Positions 12,866 through 19,328 of a DNA stretch of 19,328 bases are shown here, piece after piece. Each line of letters opens with the position of its first letter. Position 1 is the first letter of the stretch. The position numbers and the translations under genes are program-made. The DNA lies in the NCBI GenBank assembly GCA_035306065.1, contig DATGOL010000077.1, positions 1 through 19,328 on the forward strand. Reading direction: 5' to 3'. The DNA comes from JBBQHX01 sp035306065 (GTDB taxonomy: Bacteria > Gemmatimonadota > Gemmatimonadetes > Gemmatimonadales > Gemmatimonadaceae). The notes beneath the pieces are model-generated. The model saw nothing but the letters and a program-made list of their open reading frames with translations. It ran no database searches and was not told the DNA's origin.

Positions 12866-15673
12866 ATGACTCTGCCGCTTGCGATAATTCTGCCGTTCCT
12901 GGGTTCCCTGCTTCCGCCTCTGCTGATACGCCGAGGCAGGAGCATTACTGCTGCGGTCGCCCTGACGGTCCCCCTTGCCAGCCTCGCCCTCCTGGCCAGC
13001 CACTGGCCCGCCGTGAGCCGAGGGGAAGTGCCACGCTGGCAGATGCCCTGGGTACCCATTATCGGGTTGGACCTGGACGTTCGCCTGGACGGACTCGCCT
13101 TCCTGTTCGGCGCACTCGTTTTCGGCATCGGTGCCCTCATTGTCCTCTACGCTCGCTACTACCTCAGCGAAGAGGATTCCATGGGCAGGTTCTACTCCTA
13201 CCTGCTCCTGTTCATGGGGGCCATGGCCGGGCTGGTCCTTACCGGGAACCTGCTGCTGCTCGTCATCTTCTGGGAGCTCACCAGCCTCAGTTCCTTTCTC
13301 CTGATCGGCTTCTGGACGCACCGGGCCGACGCACGCGACGGGGCACGGACATCCCTCATCGTTACCGGACTGGGCGGCCTCGCGCTGCTCGGCGGCGTGC
13401 TGATCATCGGCCGCATTGTAGGCAGCTATGACATCTCCACCGTCCTGGCAAGCGGAGATCTGATCAGGGGAAGCTCGCTCTACCTGCCGGCGCTGCTGCT
13501 GGTTCTGCTCGGCGCATTCACCAAGTCTGCGCAGTTTCCCTTCCACTTCTGGCTGCCGGGCGCGATGGCGGCGCCCACACCCGTAAGCGCGTACCTGCAC
13601 TCTGCCGCGATGGTGAAGGCCGGTGTGTTCGTGCTGGCGAGGCTGCACCCCGCGCTCTCCGGCACCAGCGAGTGGTTCCTTCTCGTAAGCGGTGCCGGCC
13701 TTATCACGCTCCTGCTGGGCGCCTATACGGCGATGTTCCAGAATGATCTGAAGGGACTTCTGGCGTATTCCACCATAAGCCATCTCGGGCTTATCACGCT
13801 GCTGCTGGGCATCGGCACCACACAGGCCGTGGTTGCGGCACTGTTCCATGTGATGAATCACGTGGCGTTCAAGGCTTCGCTGTTCATGGCGGCCGGCATC
13901 ATCGATCACGAGACAGGCACACGCGACCTGCGAACGCTGAATGGACTCTGGCGACTGATGCCCTATACCTCGCTGCTGGCAATCGTGTCAGCAGCCGCTA
14001 TGGCCGGAGTGCCGCTGTTCAATGGCTTTCTGAGCAAGGAGATGTTCTTCACCGAAGCGCTTTCGCTGTCTGGCGCTGGAGTGATGCAGTGGCTCATTCC
14101 GATTGGGGCAACGCTGTTCGGTGTATTCAGTGCGGCGTACTCCATTCGATTGGTTTACGAGGTGCTGTTCTCGGGGCCGGGCACCGACATGCCCAGGGTG
14201 CCGCACGAGCCGGTTCGTTCGATGCGGATTCCGGTGGAGCTGCTGACGCTGGTGTGCATTGCCGTAGGCCTCTTTCCGAATACGATCGCGCGTCCGTTGC
14301 TGGATGTGGCTGCAGCTGCCGCGGCCGGAGCGGTTATACCTGCGTTTCATCTCTCGCAATGGCACGGGCTCAACGCGCCTCTCCTGATGTCGCTTACGGC
14401 ACTCGCGGGCGGTGTGGTGCTCTTCTTCATGCTCCGTGACCGGCTGGCCGCCTATGGTGCAGTGGTACCGGTAGTGAGTGCCAAGCGAGTATTCGATCGT
14501 GTGGTGGCAGGTACGACCGCAGCATCCGTGTTCGTCACGCGGCGATTCGAGAACGGGTCACTGCAACGCTACACGCTGTTCCTTGTTGGCATCTCGCTGC
14601 TGGTTGGTTTCGGCCAGGCCTGGAAGTGGGGGTGGCCGCTGGGAAGCGAGACGAACCTCCCCGCTGATGTTCCAACGGCAACCGGTACCGTTGTTCTCGT
14701 GACTTGTGCGCTAGCTACGGTGGCGCTGTACAGGCGCCGCCTCATTGCGCTCATCGCGATCAGCGGCGTGGGAGCGATGACATCGCTGGGATTCGTGCGA
14801 TTCGGTGCTCCTGACCTCGCCCTTACGCAGTTGATGGTCGAGGTAGTGGCAACGTTGCTCATGCTGCTCGCCCTCTTCCACCTTCCGCAGGTGGAGCCGC
14901 GCGACGAGCCCGGATCCAGGCTTGCGCGAGATGGCGTGATTGCTCTCGCCTCGGGTGCCGGTGTTGCCGCAATCGTGTGGGCAGTGGTCTCTCGGCCGCT
15001 GGATAGCATCTCCAGCTACTTCATCACCAATGCAAAGCCACTTGGCGGCGGCACCAACATAGTCAACGTTATCCTCGTTGACTTCCGCGGCTTCGATACG
15101 ATGGGCGAAATCGCCGTGATCGGTACTGCGGCGCTCGGAATTCGAATGATGCTCGACAGCCTGGAACCGCGGGCGCCGAACGTGCCTGCGGGATTCAGGA
15201 TGGCAGCGAGATCGTTGATACTGTCGTCAGTTACACGTGCAATGCTTCCGTTTGCGCTGCTCATGTCGGTGTACCTGTTTCTTCGCGGGCATAACGAGCC
15301 GGGCGGCGGTTTCGTGGCCGGACTGCTCACGGCAATCGCCATTATCCTGCAGTATCTTGGCGGCGGAATGACGTGGACGCTCGAGCGCGTGCGTCGTTCT
15401 CCACAGCCGTGGATTGCCTGGGGCGTGCTCATGGCAGTCGGTGCCGGCGTACTCGGAATGCTTTCCGGGTCGTGGTTTCTCGACCTCACCTTTACGCACG
15501 TGCACATCCCGGGTATCGGTGAGATAGAGCTTGCGACGGCCACCCTGTTCGACCTGGGTGTCTATGTCACCGTGGTTGCCGCGGTGCTGCTGATCATCAC
15601 GGGCGTTGGCGCGCTTTCGCCAGCACCTGTATCGGCGCAGGTTGAGCCGGGGAGTGACCCATGGAAAATCTGA
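12866..15673 (+). CDS. mrpA: Mrp Na+/H+ antiporter subunits A and B, fused
   Basis: A 935-residue inner-membrane protein. Residues 1-480 form the antiporter core related to complex I NuoL: E137 in FWELTSLSSF, K220 in AFTKSAQFPFHFWLP, H245 and K251 in SAYLHSAAMVKAG are the conserved charged residues of the proton path. The middle (about 560-760) is the MrpA C-terminal part, with LTQLMVEVVATLL and LVDFRGFDTMGEIAVIG. From about residue 775 a complete MrpB (MnhB) domain follows: SLILSSVTRAMLPFALLMSVY and FLRGHNEPGGGFVAGLL, up to the end. This fusion defines group-2 (six-gene) mrp operons such as Pseudomonas pha/sha. The complex exchanges cytoplasmic Na+ for H+, giving salt and alkali tolerance. 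No Shine-Dalgarno precedes ATG 12866; its overlap with an upstream stop (ATGA) hints at coupling. It overlaps mrpC by 13 nt. Confidence 0.95.
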   Translation: MTLPLAIILPFLGSLLPPLLIRRGRSITAAVALTVPLASLALLASHWPAVSRGEVPRWQMPWVPIIGLDLDVRLDGLAFLFGALVFGIGALIVLYARYYLSEEDSMGRFYSYLLLFMGAMAGLVLTGNLLLLVIFWELTSLSSFLLIGFWTHRADARDGARTSLIVTGLGGLALLGGVLIIGRIVGSYDISTVLASGDLIRGSSLYLPALLLVLLGAFTKSAQFPFHFWLPGAMAAPTPVSAYLHSAAMVKAGVFVLARLHPALSGTSEWFLLVSGAGLITLLLGAYTAMFQNDLKGLLAYSTISHLGLITLLLGIGTTQAVVAALFHVMNHVAFKASLFMAAGIIDHETGTRDLRTLNGLWRLMPYTSLLAIVSAAAMAGVPLFNGFLSKEMFFTEALSLSGAGVMQWLIPIGATLFGVFSAAYSIRLVYEVLFSGPGTDMPRVPHEPVRSMRIPVELLTLVCIAVGLFPNTIARPLLDVAAAAAAGAVIPAFHLSQWHGLNAPLLMSLTALAGGVVLFFMLRDRLAAYGAVVPVVSAKRVFDRVVAGTTAASVFVTRRFENGSLQRYTLFLVGISLLVGFGQAWKWGWPLGSETNLPADVPTATGTVVLVTCALATVALYRRRLIALIAISGVGAMTSLGFVRFGAPDLALTQLMVEVVATLLMLLALFHLPQVEPRDEPGSRLARDGVIALASGAGVAAIVWAVVSRPLDSISSYFITNAKPLGGGTNIVNVILVDFRGFDTMGEIAVIGTAALGIRMMLDSLEPRAPNVPAGFRMAARSLILSSVTRAMLPFALLMSVYLFLRGHNEPGGGFVAGLLTAIAIILQYLGGGMTWTLERVRRSPQPWIAWGVLMAVGAGVLGMLSGSWFLDLTFTHVHIPGIGEIELATATLFDLGVYVTVVAAVLLIITGVGALSPAPVSAQVEPGSDPWKI

Positions 15674-16116
15674 TGGCCGTGGGTATCGGCACACTGGTGG
15701 CGTGCGGCGTGTTCCTGATTCTTCGCGCGCGAACGTTCCCGGTGATACTTGGCCTGACGCTGCTGTCCTATGCCGTGAACCTGTTCCTCGTTTCGATGGG
15801 TCGATTGCAGGGGGGCGCGCCACCAATCGTGGTGGAGGGGACGGAGCGGTATGTTGACCCGCTGCCGCAGGCCCTCGTGCTGACTGCAATCGTGATCGGA
15901 TTCGGGATGACGGCATTTATCGTCGTGCTATCGCTCGGAGCACGATTTGCTACCGGCAGTGACCATGTGGATGGCTTGCCTGTGCTGATGGGCGACCATG
16001 ACAGCGACAGCGCGGACGGAGCGGTGACGCCTCCGGGTAACCAGAGCGGTGTAGTGATGAATCAGGCATCGTCGCCGGCTCGTGATGCAGATGGCGCGGA
16101 GGGCGAAGTACGATGA
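15661..16116 (+). CDS. mrpC: Mrp Na+/H+ antiporter subunit C
   Basis: A 151-residue membrane protein homologous to NuoK. Three hydrophobic helices are visible: about 3-22 (LMAVGIGTLVACGVFLIL), 27-46 (FPVILGLTLLSYAVNLFLV) and 71-95 (PQALVLTAIVIGFGMTAFIVVL). The motif DPLPQALVLTAIVIGFG is characteristic of MrpC/MnhC. A hydrophilic, Asp/Gly/Ser-rich tail of about 50 residues follows, of variable composition. The subunit is part of the membrane arm of the Mrp complex. GGGGAG (15649-15654) lies 6 nt before the ATG, inside the end of mrpA. The TGA overlaps the mrpD ATG by 4 nt. Confidence 0.94.
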   Translation: MENLMAVGIGTLVACGVFLILRARTFPVILGLTLLSYAVNLFLVSMGRLQGGAPPIVVEGTERYVDPLPQALVLTAIVIGFGMTAFIVVLSLGARFATGSDHVDGLPVLMGDHDSDSADGAVTPPGNQSGVVMNQASSPARDADGAEGEVR

Positions 16117-17627
16117 ACGGTGCCATCTCCCACCTGCCCGTGCTTCCGGTGCTCGTTCCATTCGTGTCGGCATTCATTTGCCTGCTCCTCGGCGCAGAAA
16201 CGAGGCGCGCGCATCGTGTGACCGGCATTGTCGCAACGCTCGTGTCGCTCGCCGTGTCCGTGATGCTCGTCATGCAGGCAGGCGCCGGTGACATGATGGT
16301 TTACCGCGCGGGGGCGTGGCCGTCCCCGTTCGGCATCATGCTGGTTGTAGACCGCCTGAGCTCGCTCATGGTGCTGCTCACCGATGTCGTTGCACTCTCG
16401 GCCGTGCTGTATGCGGTACGCGGTGGTGACTCCAGGGGGCGCTTCTTCCACTCGTTTCTGCAGCTGCAGCTTGCCGGAGTGCACGGCGCCTTTCTTACGG
16501 GCGACCTGTTCAACCTGTTCGTGTTCTTCGAGATCCTGCTCATAGCCTCGTACTGCCTTCTGATGTTCGGCGGCGGCGAAGGGCGCGCCAGGGCAGGAGT
16601 TCACTATGTGGTGCTGAATCTCATTGGTTCCGCACTCTTCCTCATTGCAGTGGGAACGCTGTACGGTGTTACAGGTGCGCTGAACATGGCACACCTTTCG
16701 GTACGCATAGCCGAGATGCCGGCAATGGATGCCGCTGTCGTTCGTGCAGCGGGCCTGCTGCTGCTCATCGTGTTCGCGCTCAAGGCCGCGGTGATGCCGT
16801 TGTACTTCTGGTTGCCGAATGCGTATGCGAATGCGAGTGCACCGGTGGCTGCGTTGTTCGCGATCATGACCAAGGTTGGTGTGTACTGCATTCTGCGAGT
16901 GTGCACCCTCATGTTCGGCCCGCTTGCGGGAGCTGGTGCGGACGTCGCGCTGCCGTGGCTGTTGCCGGCCGCTGTTGCCACGAGTGCGTTCGGCTTTGTC
17001 GGTGCGCTGGCATCTCGCAACCTGCGAACGATGATCGGCTACCTGCTCATAGCCTCCGTAGGCACAATGCTGGCGGGCTTCGGCCTGTTCTCCAGGGAAG
17101 GAATTGGCGGGGCGCTGTATTACCTGCTGCACAGCACCGTTACGTATGCGGCACTGTTCCTGATTGCAGACCTGGTCGTGAGGCAGCGGGACGACGTTGG
17201 CGATACGCTCGTCCAGGGCGCACCGCTCCATGAGAACGGGCGGATTTCCGCGCTGTTCTTCATCGGTGCAATTGCATCTGTGGGCCTCCCGCCGCTGGCG
17301 GGCTTCACCGGAAAGGCCCTCATCCTGGGTGCAGCCAACTTCACTGCTGGCGGCATCTGGCTGTGGACGGTGACGCTGCTGGGCAGCCTGTTCGCTATCG
17401 TCTCACTCACGCGTGCCGGAATCATCATCTTCTGGAACACGTCCGGAACCCCGGCGCCCAGCAGCACGGCCAGTGGTTACCGGTTCATGGCTCCGGCCGG
17501 GCTTGTGGCGGTGCTCGCCGCGCTCGTCATGTTTGCAGGCCCCATCTCCACGTATGCCGACCGCGTTGCAGATCAGCTTCTCACGCCCGGGGACTACGTG
17601 TCTGCCGTACTCAGAGCTACGGATTGA
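16113..17627 (+). CDS. mrpD: Mrp Na+/H+ antiporter subunit D
   Basis: A 504-residue inner-membrane protein related to complex I NuoM/NuoN. About 14 hydrophobic segments span the sequence. Conserved charged residues of the proton-translocating path are visible: E140 in NLFVFFEILLIASY, K224 in FALKAAVMPLYFWLPNAYANA and K254 in AIMTKVGVY. The segment GALASRNLRTMIGYLLIASVG is also typical. MrpD and MrpA are the two antiporter-like subunits and both are required for Na+/H+ exchange in characterised systems. GGAGGG (16098-16103) precedes the ATG at 9 nt. The ATG overlaps the mrpC stop, and the mrpD stop overlaps the mrpE start. Confidence 0.95.
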   Translation: MNGAISHLPVLPVLVPFVSAFICLLLGAETRRAHRVTGIVATLVSLAVSVMLVMQAGAGDMMVYRAGAWPSPFGIMLVVDRLSSLMVLLTDVVALSAVLYAVRGGDSRGRFFHSFLQLQLAGVHGAFLTGDLFNLFVFFEILLIASYCLLMFGGGEGRARAGVHYVVLNLIGSALFLIAVGTLYGVTGALNMAHLSVRIAEMPAMDAAVVRAAGLLLLIVFALKAAVMPLYFWLPNAYANASAPVAALFAIMTKVGVYCILRVCTLMFGPLAGAGADVALPWLLPAAVATSAFGFVGALASRNLRTMIGYLLIASVGTMLAGFGLFSREGIGGALYYLLHSTVTYAALFLIADLVVRQRDDVGDTLVQGAPLHENGRISALFFIGAIASVGLPPLAGFTGKALILGAANFTAGGIWLWTVTLLGSLFAIVSLTRAGIIIFWNTSGTPAPSSTASGYRFMAPAGLVAVLAALVMFAGPISTYADRVADQLLTPGDYVSAVLRATD

Positions 17628-18118
17628 TGATGCGACGTCTATTCCCGAATCCGTGGCAGAGCGTATTCCTTGGATGCGTATGGGTGGTTGCGAACGGTTC
17701 CCTTGCCACCGGTACACTGCTCATGGCGCTGATACTCGCCACGATCATACCGCAGTTCACCACCCGCTTCTGGACCAACGCTCCCGATAGCGTTCGTGTG
17801 GCACCCTTCCTCAAGCTTACGGCGCTGGTGCTGTGGGATATCGTGCGTGCAAACATGCGCGTCGCGAAACTCGTGATCGGGCCGAATGCCAGGCTGAAGC
17901 CCGCTTTCCTGGTTGTTCCGCTCGACATACGCCATCCGTGGGGCATAACTGCCCTCACGAGCATCATCACGCTCACGCCGGGCACGGTGTCTACCAATGT
18001 GAGTGGAGACGGAACTGCCCTGCTCGTTCATGCGCTCGACGTGGATGACCATGAAGGTGCCATTCGTCAGATGAAGCAGCGGTACGAGCGCCCCCTCATG
18101 GAGATCTTCCCATGCTGA
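17627..18118 (+). CDS. mrpE: Mrp Na+/H+ antiporter subunit E
   Basis: A 163-residue membrane protein. Two N-terminal hydrophobic stretches are followed by a soluble C-terminal part with the MrpE signature: TALTSIITLTPGTVSTNVSGDGTALLVHALDVDD, preceded by VVPLDIRHPWG. Like MrpB, F and G, MrpE is needed for stable assembly of the complex. The frame has two consecutive ATG codons at 17627 and 17630; the first overlaps the mrpD stop (TGATG), and no strong Shine-Dalgarno is present, so reinitiation is likely. The gene overlaps mrpF by 7 nt. Confidence 0.93.
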   Translation: MMRRLFPNPWQSVFLGCVWVVANGSLATGTLLMALILATIIPQFTTRFWTNAPDSVRVAPFLKLTALVLWDIVRANMRVAKLVIGPNARLKPAFLVVPLDIRHPWGITALTSIITLTPGTVSTNVSGDGTALLVHALDVDDHEGAIRQMKQRYERPLMEIFPC

Positions 18119-18381
18119 GAATCTCGCTGAACATCACGCTCGCACTTTTCTGTGCGGCGTTGCTGATGAACCTGTATCGTATCGTGCGCGGGCCGAGTCC
18201 CATGGACCGCGTGCTGGCAATCGACACCACCTACGTAAATGGTGTTGCGCTGGTGGTGCTGCTCGGCATCTCGCTAGGCAGCGCCATCGTCTTTGAAGTG
18301 GCCATGGTAATTGCGATGCTCGGCTTCGTGAGTACAGTGGCGTTTGCACGCTATCTCCTCAACGGACGGATTCTCAACTGA
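18112..18381 (+). CDS. mrpF: Mrp Na+/H+ antiporter subunit F
   Basis: An 89-residue protein with three transmembrane helices, the standard MrpF/MnhF size. The conserved loop RIVRGPSPMDRVLAIDTTYVNG follows the first helix; the aspartates of DRVLAID are a family feature. The last helix is EVAMVIAMLGFVSTVAFARYLL. GGAG at 18100-18103 stands 8 nt before the ATG, within mrpE. It overlaps mrpG by one base (TGATG). Confidence 0.95.
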   Translation: MLRISLNITLALFCAALLMNLYRIVRGPSPMDRVLAIDTTYVNGVALVVLLGISLGSAIVFEVAMVIAMLGFVSTVAFARYLLNGRILN

Positions 18382-18719
18382 TGCTGAATGCAGAGCTTCC
18401 GCTGATCGCCGAGGTGGTGATATCGGTGCTGATGGTTACGGGCGGTCTGTTCGCGTTCCTGGGATCGCTGGGCCTGGTGAAGCTGCGGGATTTCTATTCG
18501 CGGCTGCATACACCCACGAAGGGCACAACGCTTGGAGTGGGGACGATACTGATCGCATCGTCCATATTTCACACCGTTACATCCGGCAGGCTGAGCCTGC
18601 ACGAGGTGCTGGTGTCGTTCTTCCTGTTCATCACGGCGCCGGTAGGCGCGCAGCTGCTGGCGAGGGCCGCGGTACGACGGGGAATTCCGAATATCTCGGG
18701 TGCGCCTGAGAAGAAGTAG
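18381..18719 (+). CDS. mrpG: Mrp Na+/H+ antiporter subunit G
   Basis: A 112-residue membrane protein and the last gene of the operon. The MrpG/MnhG signature is LGSLGLVKLRDFYSRLHTPTKGTTLGVGTIL at about 28-58, followed by VLVSFFLFITAPVGAQLLARAA. Three helices are expected. The start overlaps the mrpF stop by one base. No convincing terminator hairpin is visible in the 60 bp between its stop and the converging LigD-type gene. Confidence 0.95.
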   Translation: MLNAELPLIAEVVISVLMVTGGLFAFLGSLGLVKLRDFYSRLHTPTKGTTLGVGTILIASSIFHTVTSGRLSLHEVLVSFFLFITAPVGAQLLARAAVRRGIPNISGAPEKK

Positions 18720-18779
18720 TCGGGTCATCACCGATCGAATTCGAGGGCCTGACGTCCGAGGTGAAGCACGGCCGGCTCG

Positions 18780-19328
18780 CTACTCGATCAACGAGCGCAG
18801 GTCATTCCCCTTCCGCATTCCCTGCTTCCACAGATCCCCCTTCTTGTCGAAACGCCTGATTACGGTTTCGATAGTGAAGTCCCGCGGGTCCAGTCGCTCG
18901 TTCACCTCGCTCCACTCCAGCGGAGTGGACACCGACGCTGCCTCACGTGCACGTGCCGCGTAGACGCTGGCGACTGACTTGCCCACAATGTTCTGCAGGT
19001 AGTCCACATACACCGAAGCAGCAGGCCGCCTGGACACGGTCCGCGTGACCGTAGCCAGCCCCTTTCCTGCACGTTTCACCACTGACTCGGCCACCATCTG
19101 GGCCACCAGTCGGGCGGATTCCGAAGGAGTGCCCTCCACGAGAGGTATCATGATGTGAATGCCGCTCGCCCCGGATGTCTTCGGCACACCAGTCAGGCCG
19201 AGAGCCTCCAGCTCGTCGCGTACGTGCAATGCAACCTCCACAACCTGCGCGAACGTCGCCTTCGGACCCGGATCCAGATCTATCACGGACCAATCAGCCC
19301 CCTCGGGATCGCCCACACGTCCATGCCA
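18780..19328 (-). CDS. ligD: LigD-type polymerase/primase domain, C-terminal part (5' part outside window)
   Basis: The last 182 residues of a protein whose 5' part lies beyond position 19328. It begins WHGRVGDP and then shows the polymerase-domain motifs of bacterial end-joining enzymes: DWSVIDLDP with the two metal-binding aspartates (DLD), KTSGASGIHIMIPL as the S-x-G-x-H nucleotide-binding motif and SVYVDYLQN with the third catalytic aspartate. After that comes STPLEWSEVNERLDPRDFTIETV, the usual end of the domain. In characterised bacteria this archaeo-eukaryotic primase-type module adds nucleotides, preferably ribonucleotides, during Ku-dependent non-homologous end joining. Because the protein ends soon after the domain, it is either a stand-alone polymerase or a LigD with the polymerase at the C-terminus; the window cannot decide. 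It converges on mrpG. Confidence 0.9.
   Translation of the reverse strand, partial: WHGRVGDPEGADWSVIDLDPGPKATFAQVVEVALHVRDELEALGLTGVPKTSGASGIHIMIPLVEGTPSESARLVAQMVAESVVKRAGKGLATVTRTVSRRPAASVYVDYLQNIVGKSVASVYAARAREAASVSTPLEWSEVNERLDPRDFTIETVIRRFDKKGDLWKQGMRKGNDLRSLIE

Larger units (their letters stand above)
12518..12869 (+). pseudogene. Probable frameshifted or non-canonical small gene directly upstream of mrpA
   Basis: Two overlapping open frames look coding in succession. From ATG 12518 the frame reads through NVQLSSAV and PAWFASGNSRWIRRNRNAEL to about 12670; 22 of the 25 codons at 12596-12670 end in G or C. The next frame (codon starts at multiples of 3) is open from 12576 to TGA 12867-12869 and reads GTVAFESRAHAFCEWDSGL, then FAGLTLP, then DYPGGALALRAHIEPTTAG and SRLEARLQLMALAA; 44 of 66 codons from 12672 end in G or C. 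Its stop overlaps the mrpA ATG as ATGA, the coupling style of this operon, yet that frame has no ATG or GTG before position 12840. A one-base insertion near 12650-12672, a programmed shift or an assembly error would join them into about 116 residues. I do not recognise the family. Chance open frames in high GC remain possible. Confidence 0.38.

Noticed and set aside
12770..13909. Long minus-strand open frame (379 codons) opposite mrpA
   Set aside because: The opposite strand encodes a clear MrpA with conserved charged residues; the Gln/Glu/Arg-rich translation is an antisense shadow caused by codon bias.
16062..17231. Long minus-strand open frame (389 codons) opposite mrpD
   Set aside because: It has the same His/Glu/Gln/Arg-rich shadow composition and no domain; mrpD on the plus strand is certain.
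18735..18744. 10-bp palindrome TCGAATTCGA between mrpG and the LigD-type gene
   Set aside because: It has no loop and no T-tract, so it is not a terminator, and a single 10-bp palindrome is not enough to call an operator.
1..19328. Mobile elements, CRISPR arrays, defence islands, prophage
   Set aside because: No transposase, integrase, repeat-spacer pattern, toxin-antitoxin pair or phage structural gene was found on either strand.

Overview
The window is about 19.3 kb of high-GC bacterial chromosome with dense, mostly non-overlapping housekeeping and transport genes. It contains no rRNA, tRNA, CRISPR array, insertion sequence or phage gene that I can see. The gene mix (a BlaI-type repressor, an M14 carboxypeptidase with a long C-terminal part, a tandem HD-GYP protein, pxpABC, a group-2 mrp operon, LigD), the strong GC bias at third codon positions and the frequent lack of Shine-Dalgarno sequences suggest a Gemmatimonadota-like organism. 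That assignment is an inference from style, not from a marker gene.

Layout. Positions 1-206 (minus) hold the 5' part of a BlaI/MecI/CopY repressor. Between it and a divergent outer-membrane beta-barrel gene (463-1065, plus) lie two identical-architecture dyads, ACTA-N6-TAGT, and then a series of strong inverted repeats in the barrel gene's leader. A perfect hairpin terminator follows the barrel gene. A large exported M14 metallocarboxypeptidase (1232-4081, minus) and a tandem HD-GYP signalling protein (4313-5845, minus) come next. Divergent from these is a plus-strand cluster: an Fsr-type MFS transporter (6140-7312) and pxpA, pxpB and pxpC (7340-9737), the ATP-dependent prokaryotic 5-oxoprolinase that turns 5-oxoproline into glutamate. 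The last two junctions overlap by 4 nt. Converging on this cluster from the minus strand are a GAF/histidine-kinase-like sensor (10654-12450) and a membrane-anchored protein with a PH-like region and a C-terminal LysM domain (9744-10460 or 10607).

The right half (12866-18719, plus) is a complete six-gene Mrp Na+/H+ antiporter operon, with mrpA and mrpB fused, followed by mrpC, D, E, F and G. Every gene overlaps the next. Just upstream, 12518-12869 shows coding-like sequence split over two frames whose last stop overlaps the mrpA start as ATGA. It is probably a frameshifted or otherwise non-canonical small gene. The window ends inside a convergent LigD polymerase-domain gene (18780-19328, minus).

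The points most worth checking are the broken small gene before mrpA, the structured leader and paired dyads at the blaI/barrel junction, heptanucleotide-phased repeats that contain stop codons at two gene ends, and the pairing of an Fsr-type transporter with pxpABC. I found no clearly new multi-gene defence or mobile system.
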